Assembly: GCA_964344935.1 (NCBI GenBank)
Contig: CAYFPL010000007.1
Location: 1-64,000 of the forward strand
Direction of reading: 5' to 3'
Source: GCA-2731375 sp964344935
Lineage (GTDB): Bacteria > Pseudomonadota > Alphaproteobacteria > GCA-2731375
Length of the DNA: 64,000 nucleotides
Shown here: one piece after another, positions 27,330 through 35,944 of the stretch
How positions within the stretch are numbered: the first letter of the stretch is position 1
How the letters are laid out: each line of letters opens with the position of its first letter
The notes under the pieces: model-generated
Database searches by the model: none
Told to the model about the DNA's origin: nothing
Seen by the model: the letters and a program-made list of their open reading frames with translations, nothing else
Translations under genes and position numbers: made by a program

Positions 27330-28307
27330 TCAGCGTTGATTGGTCAGCCGGATAAAGATTGCCGTCACCGCCAGAATGATCAGGCCGAAGAGAATCCGCC
27401 GGGCGCCTTCCGGCATTTGCAGGAGCGTCAGCAGGGTCGCCAGAACAGTCAGGATCAGGGCGCCGACAATGGTGCCGCCATAGCCGCCGCGGCCGCCAAA
27501 GATCGAGGTGCCGCCGACCACCGCCGCCGCGACCGAGGGCAGCAACAGGGGATTGGCCAACGACAGGGACGGCGCCTTGATCAGGCCCACATAGAGCAGA
27601 CCGGTGATGCCGGCGATCAGGCCCGAAAGGGCGTAGAGCGCCATATAGACCTGCCAGGCACGCACGCCGGACAGTTTCGCCGTGGTCTCGTTGGAACCCA
27701 GAGCATAGAGCAGCCGGCCGAAGCCGGTACGCCTTTGACCCCAAATGATCAGCGCGGCCAGGGGGATGAACAGCAACAGGGCGTGGGGCAGGCCCCAGGT
27801 CCGCCCCGTCGCCAGCCAGGCCAGGAAGGACGGGATTTCCGTTCCGGTGGCGATGACGAAGCGCTGATAGACCTGCAGGCAGCCGGTACCGATCAGGCCC
27901 GTGCCCAGGGTCATGATCAAGGGATGCACCCGGCAAATGCCGGCGCCGAAGCCGTTGATCATGCCGATCACCAGGGCCGGCAGCAGGCCCAGCAGGATCG
28001 CCAGGGGCGTGCCCACGAGGGGCACCAGGGTGGCCATGACAAAGGCACTGATGGTGGCCACCACGCCGACGGAAAGATCGATGCCGCCTGTCAGCATGGT
28101 CAGGGTCTGGCAGGCGGCCAGCATGGCCAGGGGTATGGCAAATTTGATGGTGTTGCCCAGCCAGCGTTCGTTGACGATGCCGGGGCGGAGGAGTTCCAGC
28201 AGCACCACCAGGCCCACCAGCAAAATGATCAGGGGGACTACCGGGTTGTCGGCCAGGAAACGGCCGAGTGAGGCAAGCGGCGATGGTTTCTCGCTGGCTA
28301 TGCTCAT
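27330..28307 (-). CDS. Sugar ABC transporter permease (RbsC-type), second of pair
   Basis: A polytopic membrane protein of 325 residues with the branched-chain/ribose permease signature: LTMLTGGIDLSVGVVATISA, FGRLLYALGSNETTAKLSGV and VVGGTSIFGGRGGYGGTIVG. The ATG at 28307 has AGGAGAG upstream and overlaps the stop of the first permease gene (ATGA). The frame extends far upstream, but that part is a shadow of the preceding gene. It would pair with the other permease to form the membrane channel of the carbohydrate importer. Confidence 0.93.
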   Translation of the reverse strand: MSIASEKPSPLASLGRFLADNPVVPLIILLVGLVVLLELLRPGIVNERWLGNTIKFAIPLAMLAACQTLTMLTGGIDLSVGVVATISAFVMATLVPLVGTPLAILLGLLPALVIGMINGFGAGICRVHPLIMTLGTGLIGTGCLQVYQRFVIATGTEIPSFLAWLATGRTWGLPHALLLFIPLAALIIWGQRRTGFGRLLYALGSNETTAKLSGVRAWQVYMALYALSGLIAGITGLLYVGLIKAPSLSLANPLLLPSVAAAVVGGTSIFGGRGGYGGTIVGALILTVLATLLTLLQMPEGARRILFGLIILAVTAIFIRLTNQR

Positions 28308-29290
28308 TGCCGCATCTCTCCTATCTTCTCCCGCAGGGCCAGGACCGCGCCCAGCATCACCACCACGACCATGATGGTGCCTTCGACGATGGTGGTGACG
28401 TTGGGGTCGACGCCCATCAGGGTCAGATCCATGCGCACGAGCCGTAGTACGAAGACCGCGATGATCGGTCCCAATAGACCGCCCTTGCCCCCGCCCAGCA
28501 CGACGCCTCCCAGCACCACCGCCGCGACGCTGGCCAACAGATAGGGTCCCGGAATAGGTTCGCCGATGCCGGTGATCATGGTCAGAGACAGCCCGCCGAA
28601 CGCGGCGAACAGGCCGGCGATGCCGTAGGCCAGGATGCGGGTGCGTCCGATGGCAACGCCGGAGCGAAAGGCGGCCAATTCGTCGCTGCCCGTGGCGTAG
28701 ATGGCAACCCCCATTTTGGCCCGCTTGATTGGCAGCCAGACCAGGGCCAGGCAAATCGCCATGAAAACGAACGAGCTTGGCAGCCAGGCGGTTGCGGCGC
28801 CGGGCAGGCCCGGTATGGCCACGCCGCCAACGATCAATTCCCGCAGCCAGTCCGTTGCCGCCCCGCCCGGGGCTTTGAGGATCAGCAGCGCCACACCTTC
28901 CCAGACAAACAGCATGGCCAATGTGACCACGATGTCGGGCACTTTGGTGAACACGATCAACAGGCCGTTCAGCGCCCCCATGGCGGTACCCAGGACCAGG
29001 ACGAAGACGACGATGAGCAGCGTCATGCCGTCATCCGCGCCCTCCATCAAGGTGGCCGCCGTGACGCTGACCACGGCCATCATGGAAGCAATTGAGAGAT
29101 CGATGCCGCCGACGATCACCACCACCGCCATGGCCGCCGTGGCGAATGCGAAGGGCAGCGCGGCCCTGGCCAGGGAATCGAGGCCGGAGGCGCCGAATTC
29201 GGGCTGTATGGCACGGGTGAAGATCAGCAGCAGAACGAACAGGGCGGTCAGCCCCAGGGCCCAGCCGTTCTTGCCCAACAGGCGGCTCAT
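28304..29290 (-). CDS. Sugar ABC transporter permease (RbsC-type), first of pair
   Basis: A 328-residue polytopic permease with VVVIVGGIDLSIASMMAVVS, the coupling segment GVAIYATGSDELAAFRSGV, and VVLGGVVLGGGKGGLLGPII. The ATG at 29290 has GGAGG seven bases upstream and overlaps the stop of the ATPase gene. Two non-identical permeases plus one dual-domain ATPase and one binding protein make a complete CUT2-type importer. Confidence 0.93.
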   Translation of the reverse strand: MSRLLGKNGWALGLTALFVLLLIFTRAIQPEFGASGLDSLARAALPFAFATAAMAVVVIVGGIDLSIASMMAVVSVTAATLMEGADDGMTLLIVVFVLVLGTAMGALNGLLIVFTKVPDIVVTLAMLFVWEGVALLILKAPGGAATDWLRELIVGGVAIPGLPGAATAWLPSSFVFMAICLALVWLPIKRAKMGVAIYATGSDELAAFRSGVAIGRTRILAYGIAGLFAAFGGLSLTMITGIGEPIPGPYLLASVAAVVLGGVVLGGGKGGLLGPIIAVFVLRLVRMDLTLMGVDPNVTTIVEGTIMVVVVMLGAVLALREKIGEMRQ

Positions 29291-30804
29291 GGTGATGCCT
29301 CCGCGCCGCCGTTCCGGGCCGTTAGGCCATAGGCGGCCCGCATCAGGGTCTGGTCGTCGGCATCCGCCGCATCGATAATATCCACAACCCGGCCGCCGAA
29401 GATCACCACCGCCCGGTCGCAGGCCAGGGCCACCTCTTCCAGTTCCGATGTGTAGAACAGGATGGACGCACCTTCCGCCGCCAGTTCCCGGACCAGGGGA
29501 TAGATCTGCCGCTTGGTGCGCACATCGATGCCGCGTGTGGGATCGAACAAAAGCAGCGTCTCCACCCCGGTGGCGATCCAGCGCCCAATGGTCACCTTCT
29601 GCTGGTTGCCGCCCGAGAGGCGTTGCACTTCGCCCTGTGCGCGGGTGTCGATCTGCAGCCGTTCGATGGCGGTCTGCACACGGGCGGCTTCGGCTGCCAT
29701 GGCGATTGGCCCCCAATCGCCGATCTTCGCCAGCGATGGCAGGGCGATGTTCTCGCGCACGGAGCGCTGCATCAGCAGGGCATCGGAACGATCGCCGGGG
29801 ACGAACCGGTGCCCCGCATCGATGGCGTCGGCGGGGTGTCGGAACCGCACCTCTTCGCCATTGACCTCTATGCTGCCGGCACTGGGCTTGCGGAAACCGG
29901 CCAGCACCTCGAACAGTTCGTCCTGGCCCTGTCCTTCCAGGGCGACGACGCCCAAAACCTCGCCCTGGTGCAGGTCAAAGCTGACATCCGCCAGTTTACT
30001 GCCTTCAGCTACACTCTTGACCGAAAGGCGCGGCGGTCCCACCTGGACCTGGGATGCGCTCACGCGGGCGCGGCCGGCTACCTCTTCTTCATGCAGCTTG
30101 GCGCCCAGCATCATTTCCACCACCCGTTCCTCGACGCCGGGCTCTATAGGCAGATCGCCCACCGTGGCGCCGTCACGCAGCACACTGGCGCGGTCGCAAA
30201 GCTCGGCAATTTCGGCGAAGCGATGCGAAATGTAGATCACGGAGCGTCCCGCATCGGCCTGTTGCCGCACGACGGTAAGGACCTTTTCCACCAAGTCGGC
30301 GGGCAGGGCCGCGGTCATTTCGTCCAGCAGCAACACATCCGGGGTGCTGGCCAGCGCGCGGGCCAGATCGAGAATGCGTAACGTCACCAGAGGCAGCCGC
30401 CCGATGAGGTCGTCCAGGCGCAGGTCATCGACGCCCAATTCCTTGACCCAGTGCATGAAGGGTTCCGGGTCGGTGTCACTCAGGCGCAGATTGTCGGAGA
30501 CTTCCAGATCTGGGATCAGGGATGGTTCCTGATAGACCGGCACCAGGCCCGAGGCCCGCGCCTCGGCCGGTGAAGCCACCAGATGTTCCCGCCCCTTGAT
30601 GCGTACATGGCCTTCGTCGGGCCGTAGGGCGCCGGTGAGAATTTTCACGAATGTGGATTTGCCGGCCCCGTTGGCGCCCATCAGGGCCACCACTTCGCCG
30701 GCATGGACGCTCAGTGAAGCATCACGCAGAGCCGTGACGGCGCCGAACCGCTTGACCACGCCTTGGGCGTCAAGAATTGGCGAAGCTTCGGCGGGGTCGG
30801 TCAT
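29287..30804 (-). CDS. Sugar ABC transporter ATP-binding protein (RbsA-type, two domains)
   Basis: A 505-residue protein with two nucleotide-binding domains, as in CUT2 importers. Domain 1 has an intact Walker A (GANGAGKS) and a Walker B reading LLLDEMTAALP. Its signature is RLPLVTLRIL rather than LSxGxQQ, an atypical variant. Domain 2 has the usual degenerate Walker A (EGQGQDEL) of this class, a good signature LSGGNQQK and LLLFDPTRGIDV. The ATG at 30804 lacks a clear ribosome site. It follows the binding-protein gene after a strong hairpin (30851-30876). Confidence 0.93.
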   Translation of the reverse strand: MTDPAEASPILDAQGVVKRFGAVTALRDASLSVHAGEVVALMGANGAGKSTFVKILTGALRPDEGHVRIKGREHLVASPAEARASGLVPVYQEPSLIPDLEVSDNLRLSDTDPEPFMHWVKELGVDDLRLDDLIGRLPLVTLRILDLARALASTPDVLLLDEMTAALPADLVEKVLTVVRQQADAGRSVIYISHRFAEIAELCDRASVLRDGATVGDLPIEPGVEERVVEMMLGAKLHEEEVAGRARVSASQVQVGPPRLSVKSVAEGSKLADVSFDLHQGEVLGVVALEGQGQDELFEVLAGFRKPSAGSIEVNGEEVRFRHPADAIDAGHRFVPGDRSDALLMQRSVRENIALPSLAKIGDWGPIAMAAEAARVQTAIERLQIDTRAQGEVQRLSGGNQQKVTIGRWIATGVETLLLFDPTRGIDVRTKRQIYPLVRELAAEGASILFYTSELEEVALACDRAVVIFGGRVVDIIDAADADDQTLMRAAYGLTARNGGAEASP

Positions 30805-30835
30805 TGATAATTGCTTAATCTAGATAATCAAAATG

Positions 30836-30876
30836 GGGAAAAATGCACCAAGCCCCCGGCGTCGCAGCCGGGGGCT
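30836..30876 (-). terminator. Hairpin between binding-protein and ATPase genes
   Basis: A perfect 10-base inverted repeat, AGCCCCCGGC (30851-30860) and GCCGGGGGCT (30867-30876), has a 6-base loop. On the minus strand it is followed by a stretch containing TTTTT about 6-10 bases later. It lies right after the binding-protein stop codon. Such hairpins commonly reduce read-through so that the binding protein is made in excess of the membrane parts. Confidence 0.75.
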
Positions 30877-30887
30877 CGGCAGTTGGA

Positions 30888-31913
30888 TCATTCGCCTGGG
30901 CCTTTGCAAGCGATGATTTGATCCATGGTGTAGGTGGTCCAGCCGGGGATCGAGACACTGACCGGCCATTCCGGATCAAGGTTGGGGTTCTGGCCGCTCT
31001 TGATCAGGGCGCGGCCCGCATCGGTGGTGTTGTCCCACAAGGCGGGATCCACCAGCACCGTGCGGTTGCCGGGCTTCTTGCCTTCCAGGATCTGCAGGGC
31101 CAGAGTGATGCCGGCACCGCCGATGGAACCGGGGTTGGTCACCGCAGCGCCGGTCAGGCCCTTGACCTTGGCCAACTGGCCAACGAAGCCGGCATTGTCT
31201 GCGCCAACGATCGGCACCAGGGGCACGTCGGATTCGACGAAGGCATCGACGATGACATTGTCAATGCCACTGGTCCAGACACCATCGAAGGGAATGCCGG
31301 TGGCGATGTAGTCCAGGATCTGCTGCTTGCCCTGGTCCTGCTGCCAGCCGGTGAAGACCTCGTGCGCCACCTTAACGTCGGGGAACTCGGCCAGGGCCCG
31401 TTTGAAGCCCTTGTCCCGGTCATCATCGGCACCGGCGCCCGCGGCACCGCGCATGTAAACCACGCTGCCCTTGCCGCCAATTTTTCCGAACAGCCATTTG
31501 GCGCCCAAATAAGCATACTCTTCCTGGTTGTTGGAGAGCACATAGGCCGATTGCTCGGTCACCGCCTGGTCAACCGCGACCACGACGACGCCCTTGGCCG
31601 TGGCTTCCTTGATGGCGGAGTTGACGCCCTTGGCAGACGAGGGGTTGATGACGATGGCATCGACACCGGCCTGGATCAGGTTGCGGATATCCTCGAGCTG
31701 GCCCGCCGCGTCGGTGTTGCGGTGGGCGATGTTGAGGGCGCTGACCTTGCCGGAGGCGAGCGCCTGGGCCTTCATGGCGCAGACCATTTCTTCACGCCAG
31801 CCGTTTCCCTGTACGGTATTGGAAATGCCGATCTTGTATTCCTTGGCCATCGCGTTGCCGGCGATGCCCAAGGCCAGCGCGGCCATGGCCACGCCAAGAG
31901 TTAGACGTTTCAT
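30888..31913 (-). CDS. Periplasmic sugar-binding protein of ABC importer
   Basis: The product has a classical signal peptide (MKRLTLGVAMAALALGIAG, cleavage probably after AMA) and a type I periplasmic-binding fold. KIGISNTVQGNGWREEMV, GVDAIVINPSSAKGVN, GVVVVAVDQAVTE, DDDRDKGFKRALAEFPDVKV and VPIVGADNAGFVGQLA are the hinge and ligand-contact segments of ribose/galactose-type binding proteins. AGGAAGG precedes the ATG at 31913; in-frame codons upstream are not coding. The predicted length is 341. The ligand is probably a monosaccharide or amino sugar, judged from the enzymes of the locus. Confidence 0.94.
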   Translation of the reverse strand: MKRLTLGVAMAALALGIAGNAMAKEYKIGISNTVQGNGWREEMVCAMKAQALASGKVSALNIAHRNTDAAGQLEDIRNLIQAGVDAIVINPSSAKGVNSAIKEATAKGVVVVAVDQAVTEQSAYVLSNNQEEYAYLGAKWLFGKIGGKGSVVYMRGAAGAGADDDRDKGFKRALAEFPDVKVAHEVFTGWQQDQGKQQILDYIATGIPFDGVWTSGIDNVIVDAFVESDVPLVPIVGADNAGFVGQLAKVKGLTGAAVTNPGSIGGAGITLALQILEGKKPGNRTVLVDPALWDNTTDAGRALIKSGQNPNLDPEWPVSVSIPGWTTYTMDQIIACKGPGE

Positions 31914-31990
31914 TTGAAGCCTTCCTTTCAATAAAAGCCTTGGTTGAGAGTTTCGATAGGTGGTCACGATCCTGGCTCCTGTTTGGCGGC

Positions 31991-32905
31991 CTATTTGACA
32001 AACGGAGCGAGGATGTCTCGGGCCAGAAGAAAGCCGCGTTTGATCTTCTCGTCGGTGCCTTCGAAGTTGCGGTCTTCGTGCTCGATAATGACCGCGCCGT
32101 CGTAACCGGTGCGGTACAGTCCCTTGAAAAATCCGGTCCAATCCACATCGCCCAGGCCGGGCATGCGGGGGATTTGCCAGCCCATGCCGGTGGACATGAT
32201 GCCGTTCTCGTACAGCCCGTCGCGGTCGATCATCACGTCCTTGGCGTGCACGTGCACCATGCGGGGGCCGAATTCGGCGATGAAACGGTCCTGGTCGATC
32301 ATCTGCCAGATCAGGTGTGAGGGATCGAAGTTCATGCCCACCGCATCGCCCCATTCCTCGAACACCCGGCGCCAGATCTTCGGCGAATAGGCGATGTTGT
32401 GGCCCGCCGGCCATTCGTCATAGCTGAAGATCATGGGGCAGTTTTCGAAGGCCAGGGTGACACCGGACTCTTTGGCGTGGGCCACGATGGGCGCGAAGAT
32501 CTCCCGGGCCCGGCTCCAGTTTTCGTCCACGTTGAGGTTTTGATCGCCGCCGATGAAGGTGTTGACCACTTTGACGCCCATGACCCTGGCGGCCGTGATC
32601 ACCTTCATCAGATGACCGTTGACCTCGTCCCGGTGGTCGGCGTCGGGATGCAGCGGGTTCGGGTAATAGCCCAGGCCGGAAATCTCGATGCCTTTTTCGG
32701 CCAGGGCGGCGACGATATCCGCGCCCTGTTCCTGGCCCAGGCCATCCACGTCAATGTGCGAGGTGCCGGCATAGCGCCGCACTTCTCCTGCGCTGGCCGG
32801 CCAGCAGGCGATTTCCAGGGCGGAGAGGCCGGCAGCGGCAGTCCAGTCCGCCACGGCCATCAAATCCGTATCGGGGAATGGTGCCGTCAAAAGTCCCAGT
32901 TTCAT
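31991..32905 (-). CDS. Sugar phosphate isomerase/epimerase (xylose isomerase-like TIM barrel)
   Basis: The 304-residue protein has the metal-binding pattern of the IolE/IolI/xylose-isomerase-like TIM barrel: Glu in LAFENCPM, Asp and His in NFDPSHLIWQ, HVHAKD, and Glu in VIIEHEDRNF. GGAGGG precedes the ATG at 32905. It is the first gene of the leftward operon, immediately before the binding protein. It probably epimerises or isomerises a keto-sugar or inosose-like intermediate together with the Gfo/Idh/MocA dehydrogenase encoded on the other arm. Confidence 0.9.
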   Translation of the reverse strand: MKLGLLTAPFPDTDLMAVADWTAAAGLSALEIACWPASAGEVRRYAGTSHIDVDGLGQEQGADIVAALAEKGIEISGLGYYPNPLHPDADHRDEVNGHLMKVITAARVMGVKVVNTFIGGDQNLNVDENWSRAREIFAPIVAHAKESGVTLAFENCPMIFSYDEWPAGHNIAYSPKIWRRVFEEWGDAVGMNFDPSHLIWQMIDQDRFIAEFGPRMVHVHAKDVMIDRDGLYENGIMSTGMGWQIPRMPGLGDVDWTGFFKGLYRTGYDGAVIIEHEDRNFEGTDEKIKRGFLLARDILAPFVK

Positions 32906-33206
32906 CTCTGTCCCTCCGCCGTGGCTTTGAACTGTTTTGGTTCCACCATGGCCGTGTCGGCCAAAAATCTGCACTCAAACTCGATACCAATTTAGTACCA
33001 AATATTTCGCGTATTTTAAAATAGGATTATAAATATGTAAAGTCATATTATATGATTTATTAAGTAATTGATTTTATTGTTATTTTTTTGATACCTGAAA
33101 AAATCCGTTTGATTCGGCGAAAAGATCGGTTATTGGTATTTCAGAGGTATTGCATAAATGACCGCCATGGCATCGGTTTACCAACTGGCTTCAGGGGACG
33201 GAAACG
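32906..33206. promoter_or_regulatory. AT-rich divergent promoter region with repeated GGTA/TACC half-sites
   Basis: The spacer between the two divergent arms is strikingly A/T-rich from about 33000 to 33115 in an otherwise G+C-rich window. TACC occurs at 32985 and 32996 and GGTA at 33135 and 33146, each pair exactly 11 bases apart. Single TACC boxes lie at 33092 and 33179. One-helical-turn spacing suggests binding of a dimeric regulator on one DNA face, most simply the GntR protein encoded at 34105. I could not assign -35/-10 boxes with confidence. Confidence 0.55.
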
Positions 33207-34112
33207 TTGAGCAGACATCTTGACCCACGCCCGCTGTTTCTGGGCATCGATGGCGGCGCCACCCATTGCCGGGCGCGGCTATGCGACGTCGGCGGCCAGG
33301 TCCTGGGCGAGGGTGTGGCAGGCAGCGCCAATAGCTCCCGCGGCCTGGAACGGGCCTTCGCGGAAGTCATGGGCGCCACCCGCGAAGCCCTGGCGCGGGC
33401 AGGCCTGGCAGATGAAAACCTGGGATGCATTCATGCGGGCCTCGGACTGGCGGGCCTGTCGCCCACCGATCAAGAACGGCTGGAAAGCGGCAGCATGTCC
33501 CATCCCTTTGCCGCCGTTACCGCCCGCATGGACGCCGTCGCCGCCTGCCTGGGCGCGCATCAAGGACAAGATGGCGCCATTCTGATCATCGGCACCGGCA
33601 CCTGCGGTTGGCTGATGCGGGACGGCCATTCCATTCGTGTCGGCGGCTGGGGTTTCGATCTGGGCGATCAGGGCAGCGCCGCGCATCTGGGCCGGGCCGC
33701 CCTGCGCCGGGCGTTGAAGGAACACGATTTGATCCTGCCGCCGTCAGCGCTGGGCGCCGACCTTCTGCAGCACTTCCAGGATAACCCGGAAAACATGCTG
33801 GCATGGTCGCTGAGTGCGGCGCCCAGAGACTACGGCCGCTTCGCCCCGATGGTGGTTACTCATGCCGGCAACGGCGATGATGCCGCTGTCGCAATCATCG
33901 AAGATGCCGCAAAATCTCTTGACGACATCATTGCCGCCCTGATCGCCAGGGGCGCAGAGCGCATCGCACTGGTCGGCGGCATGGCCGAACATATCGCACC
34001 CTGGCTGTTGCCGGACTCGAAGGCCGCGCTGGTGCCGGCCCAGGGCGATCCCTTGGACGGCGCCTTGATGCTGGCCCGACAAACATTCGCTATGGAGACG
34101 CAGCATGCCTGA
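33207..34112 (+). CDS. BadF/BadG/BcrA/BcrD ATPase family sugar kinase (GlcNAc/glucosamine kinase-like)
   Basis: A 301-residue actin-fold kinase. LFLGIDGGATHCRARL is the phosphate-1 loop, AILIIGTGTCGWL the phosphate-2 loop, RVGGWGFDLGDQGSA the conserved GGxGxxLGDxGS segment of GlcNAc/glucosamine kinases, and RIALVGGMAEHI the adenosine loop. The start is TTG at 33207, with AGGGG upstream and no better candidate nearby. It would phosphorylate the imported (amino) sugar in the cytoplasm. It overlaps the regulator gene by eight bases. Confidence 0.9.
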   Translation: MSRHLDPRPLFLGIDGGATHCRARLCDVGGQVLGEGVAGSANSSRGLERAFAEVMGATREALARAGLADENLGCIHAGLGLAGLSPTDQERLESGSMSHPFAAVTARMDAVAACLGAHQGQDGAILIIGTGTCGWLMRDGHSIRVGGWGFDLGDQGSAAHLGRAALRRALKEHDLILPPSALGADLLQHFQDNPENMLAWSLSAAPRDYGRFAPMVVTHAGNGDDAAVAIIEDAAKSLDDIIAALIARGAERIALVGGMAEHIAPWLLPDSKAALVPAQGDPLDGALMLARQTFAMETQHA

Positions 34113-34854
34113 GGCACCGGCCTTCATCGATGTGGTGCGCGCCGCCATCAGCGGCGAGAGCGCGACGCCGCTCTACCGGCGTCTGGAGCGGGGCATCCGC
34201 AACGCCGTCGACGACGGCTGCCTGGGCACCGATGACGCCCTGCCCAGCGAAAGGGATCTGGCCAATACCCTGGGCGTGTCCCGCATTACCGTGCGCCGCG
34301 CCGTCCGCGCCTTGGTCGACGACGGCCTTTTGACCCAGCAACAGGGCGCGGGCACCTTCGTCTCCTCCCAGCTAGTCCAGCCGCTGTCGGCGCTGACCAG
34401 CTTCACCGAGGATATGTCGGCACGCGGCATGGTGCCCGGCGCGCAATGGCTGGACCGCTCCATCAGCGCGGCGACGCCGGACGAGGTGGCCGCCCTGGAT
34501 CTACACCAGGGCGCCCAGGTGACGCGGCTCTACCGGCTGCGGACGGCAAACGAACGCCCGCTATGCGTGGAGCACACCGCTCTGCCCAGCGCCTATCTGC
34601 CGGATCCCGATAGTGTCGACGTCTCCCTCTACGAGCTGCTTTCGGAACGGGGCTTTCGTCCCGTCCGGGCGCGGCAGACCCTGCGGGCCGAGCTGCTCAA
34701 TATCGAACAGGCCCGGCTCTTGACGGTGCCGACAGGAAGCCCGTGCCTGCACATCGAGCGCCTGTCCTTCCTGGCCGACGGCACGCCCATCGAGTTCGTA
34801 TCTTCTTACTACCGGGGCGATAGCTACAGTTTCGCCGTCGAGCTCAGAACCTAG
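34105..34854 (+). CDS. GntR family regulator (HutC/NagR-like, UTRA domain)
   Basis: The N-terminal winged helix covers about residues 22-90 (LPSERDLANTLGVSRITVRR, then DDGLLTQQQGAGTFV). The C-terminal UTRA effector domain covers about residues 100-245 (TSFTEDMSARGMVPG, VTRLYRLRTANERPL, and the closing EFVSSYYRGDSYSF). Members sense sugar phosphates or amino-sugar phosphates and usually repress. Its place between the kinase and the SIS protein makes it the probable local regulator of both arms. Candidate operators lie at 32985-33182. Confidence 0.93.
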   Translation: MPEAPAFIDVVRAAISGESATPLYRRLERGIRNAVDDGCLGTDDALPSERDLANTLGVSRITVRRAVRALVDDGLLTQQQGAGTFVSSQLVQPLSALTSFTEDMSARGMVPGAQWLDRSISAATPDEVAALDLHQGAQVTRLYRLRTANERPLCVEHTALPSAYLPDPDSVDVSLYELLSERGFRPVRARQTLRAELLNIEQARLLTVPTGSPCLHIERLSFLADGTPIEFVSSYYRGDSYSFAVELRT

Positions 34855-34873
34855 TGCTGCGAGGGGCCACGCC

Positions 34874-35905
34874 GTGAAGAACGAATGCACCGCCATGTAC
34901 CGGGAAGCCGTTGAAGCGCCGGCCGCCGTGGCCCGGCTGCTCGCGGCCAATGGCGAGGCCTGCCGGGAGCTCGGCGCCCGGCTGCGAACCTCGCCACCGC
35001 CCTTCATCGCCACCTGCGCCCGGGGCAGTTCCGACAACGCCGCCACTTATGCCAAGTACCTGTTCGAGACCCGCTGCGGCATCGCCACCCTGTCCCACGC
35101 GCCCTCCATCAGCTCCCTCTACCAGGCCGACATCGCCATGAATGGCGCCCTGTTCCTGGCGATCTCCCAATCGGGCCGCAGCCCGGATCTGCTGGCCAGC
35201 GCCGAACGGGCCAAGGATTGCGGCGCTTATGTCGTTGCGCTGTGCAATGACGCCGCCTCCCCACTCTCCGATTTGGCGCAACTGTGCCTGCCGCTCCACG
35301 CCGGGGCGGAGATAAGTGTGGCGGCGACCAAATCCTTCATCACCGCCTTGGCCGCCATCCTGCAGATCGCTGCCGCCTGGTCGGATGACGACGCGCTACA
35401 CCCTGCTCTCGACGCATTGCCGGAGCAGCTTCAGGCCGCCGCCCGGCTGGATTGGAGCCATGCCGCGGCGGCCTTCTACCAGGCCGACGATCTCTATGTC
35501 GCCGGCCGCGGTTACAGTTTTCCCATTGCCCAGGAAGCGGCCTTGAAATTCAAGGAAACGGCGCAGCTGCATGCCGAGCCTTTCAGCGCTGCCGAGATCC
35601 AGCACGGGCCCATGGAATTGCTGCGCCACGGCTTTCCGGTTCTGGTCTTTGCCCAGAACGACCAGACCCGGCCGGGCACGGAACAACTCATACGCTTCAT
35701 GGCCAAGAATGGCGGCCGGGTCTATGTGGCGGGTACGGATATTGCAGAAGGGTGCTATTTGCCGGTGATCCGGGATGTCCACCCCATCAGTGCGCCCATC
35801 ACCATGATCCAATCTTTCTATCCCTTCGCCAATGCCATATCCGTGGCCCGGGAGATGAACCCAGACCGGCCACGGCATCTGAGCAAGGTGACGGAAACCA
35901 GATAA
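34874..35905 (+). CDS. SIS-domain protein, glucosamine-6-phosphate deaminase-like (NagB-II type)
   Basis: Two SIS domains are visible. The first has ATCARGSSDNAATYAKYLFE, LFLAISQSGRSPDLL and VAATKSFITAL. The second has YVAGRGYSFPIAQEAALKFK and HAEPFSAAEIQHGPMELL. There is no N-terminal glutaminase domain, so it is a deaminase or isomerase rather than GlmS. The 343-residue length and EXQHGP-type segment fit NagB-II or AgaS-like proteins, which convert amino-sugar phosphates to ketose phosphates plus ammonia. GTG at 34874 has GAGGGG upstream; an ATG seven codons later is possible. Confidence 0.9.
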   Translation: MKNECTAMYREAVEAPAAVARLLAANGEACRELGARLRTSPPPFIATCARGSSDNAATYAKYLFETRCGIATLSHAPSISSLYQADIAMNGALFLAISQSGRSPDLLASAERAKDCGAYVVALCNDAASPLSDLAQLCLPLHAGAEISVAATKSFITALAAILQIAAAWSDDDALHPALDALPEQLQAAARLDWSHAAAAFYQADDLYVAGRGYSFPIAQEAALKFKETAQLHAEPFSAAEIQHGPMELLRHGFPVLVFAQNDQTRPGTEQLIRFMAKNGGRVYVAGTDIAEGCYLPVIRDVHPISAPITMIQSFYPFANAISVAREMNPDRPRHLSKVTETR

Positions 35906-35944
35906 CGGAAAAAAGATAGGCAATACGGCAGGAGGAAAATTCGG

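Noticed and set aside
31914..32414. Upstream extension of the binding-protein frame
   Set aside because: It overlaps the isomerase gene in another frame, and a signal peptide begins exactly at 31913.
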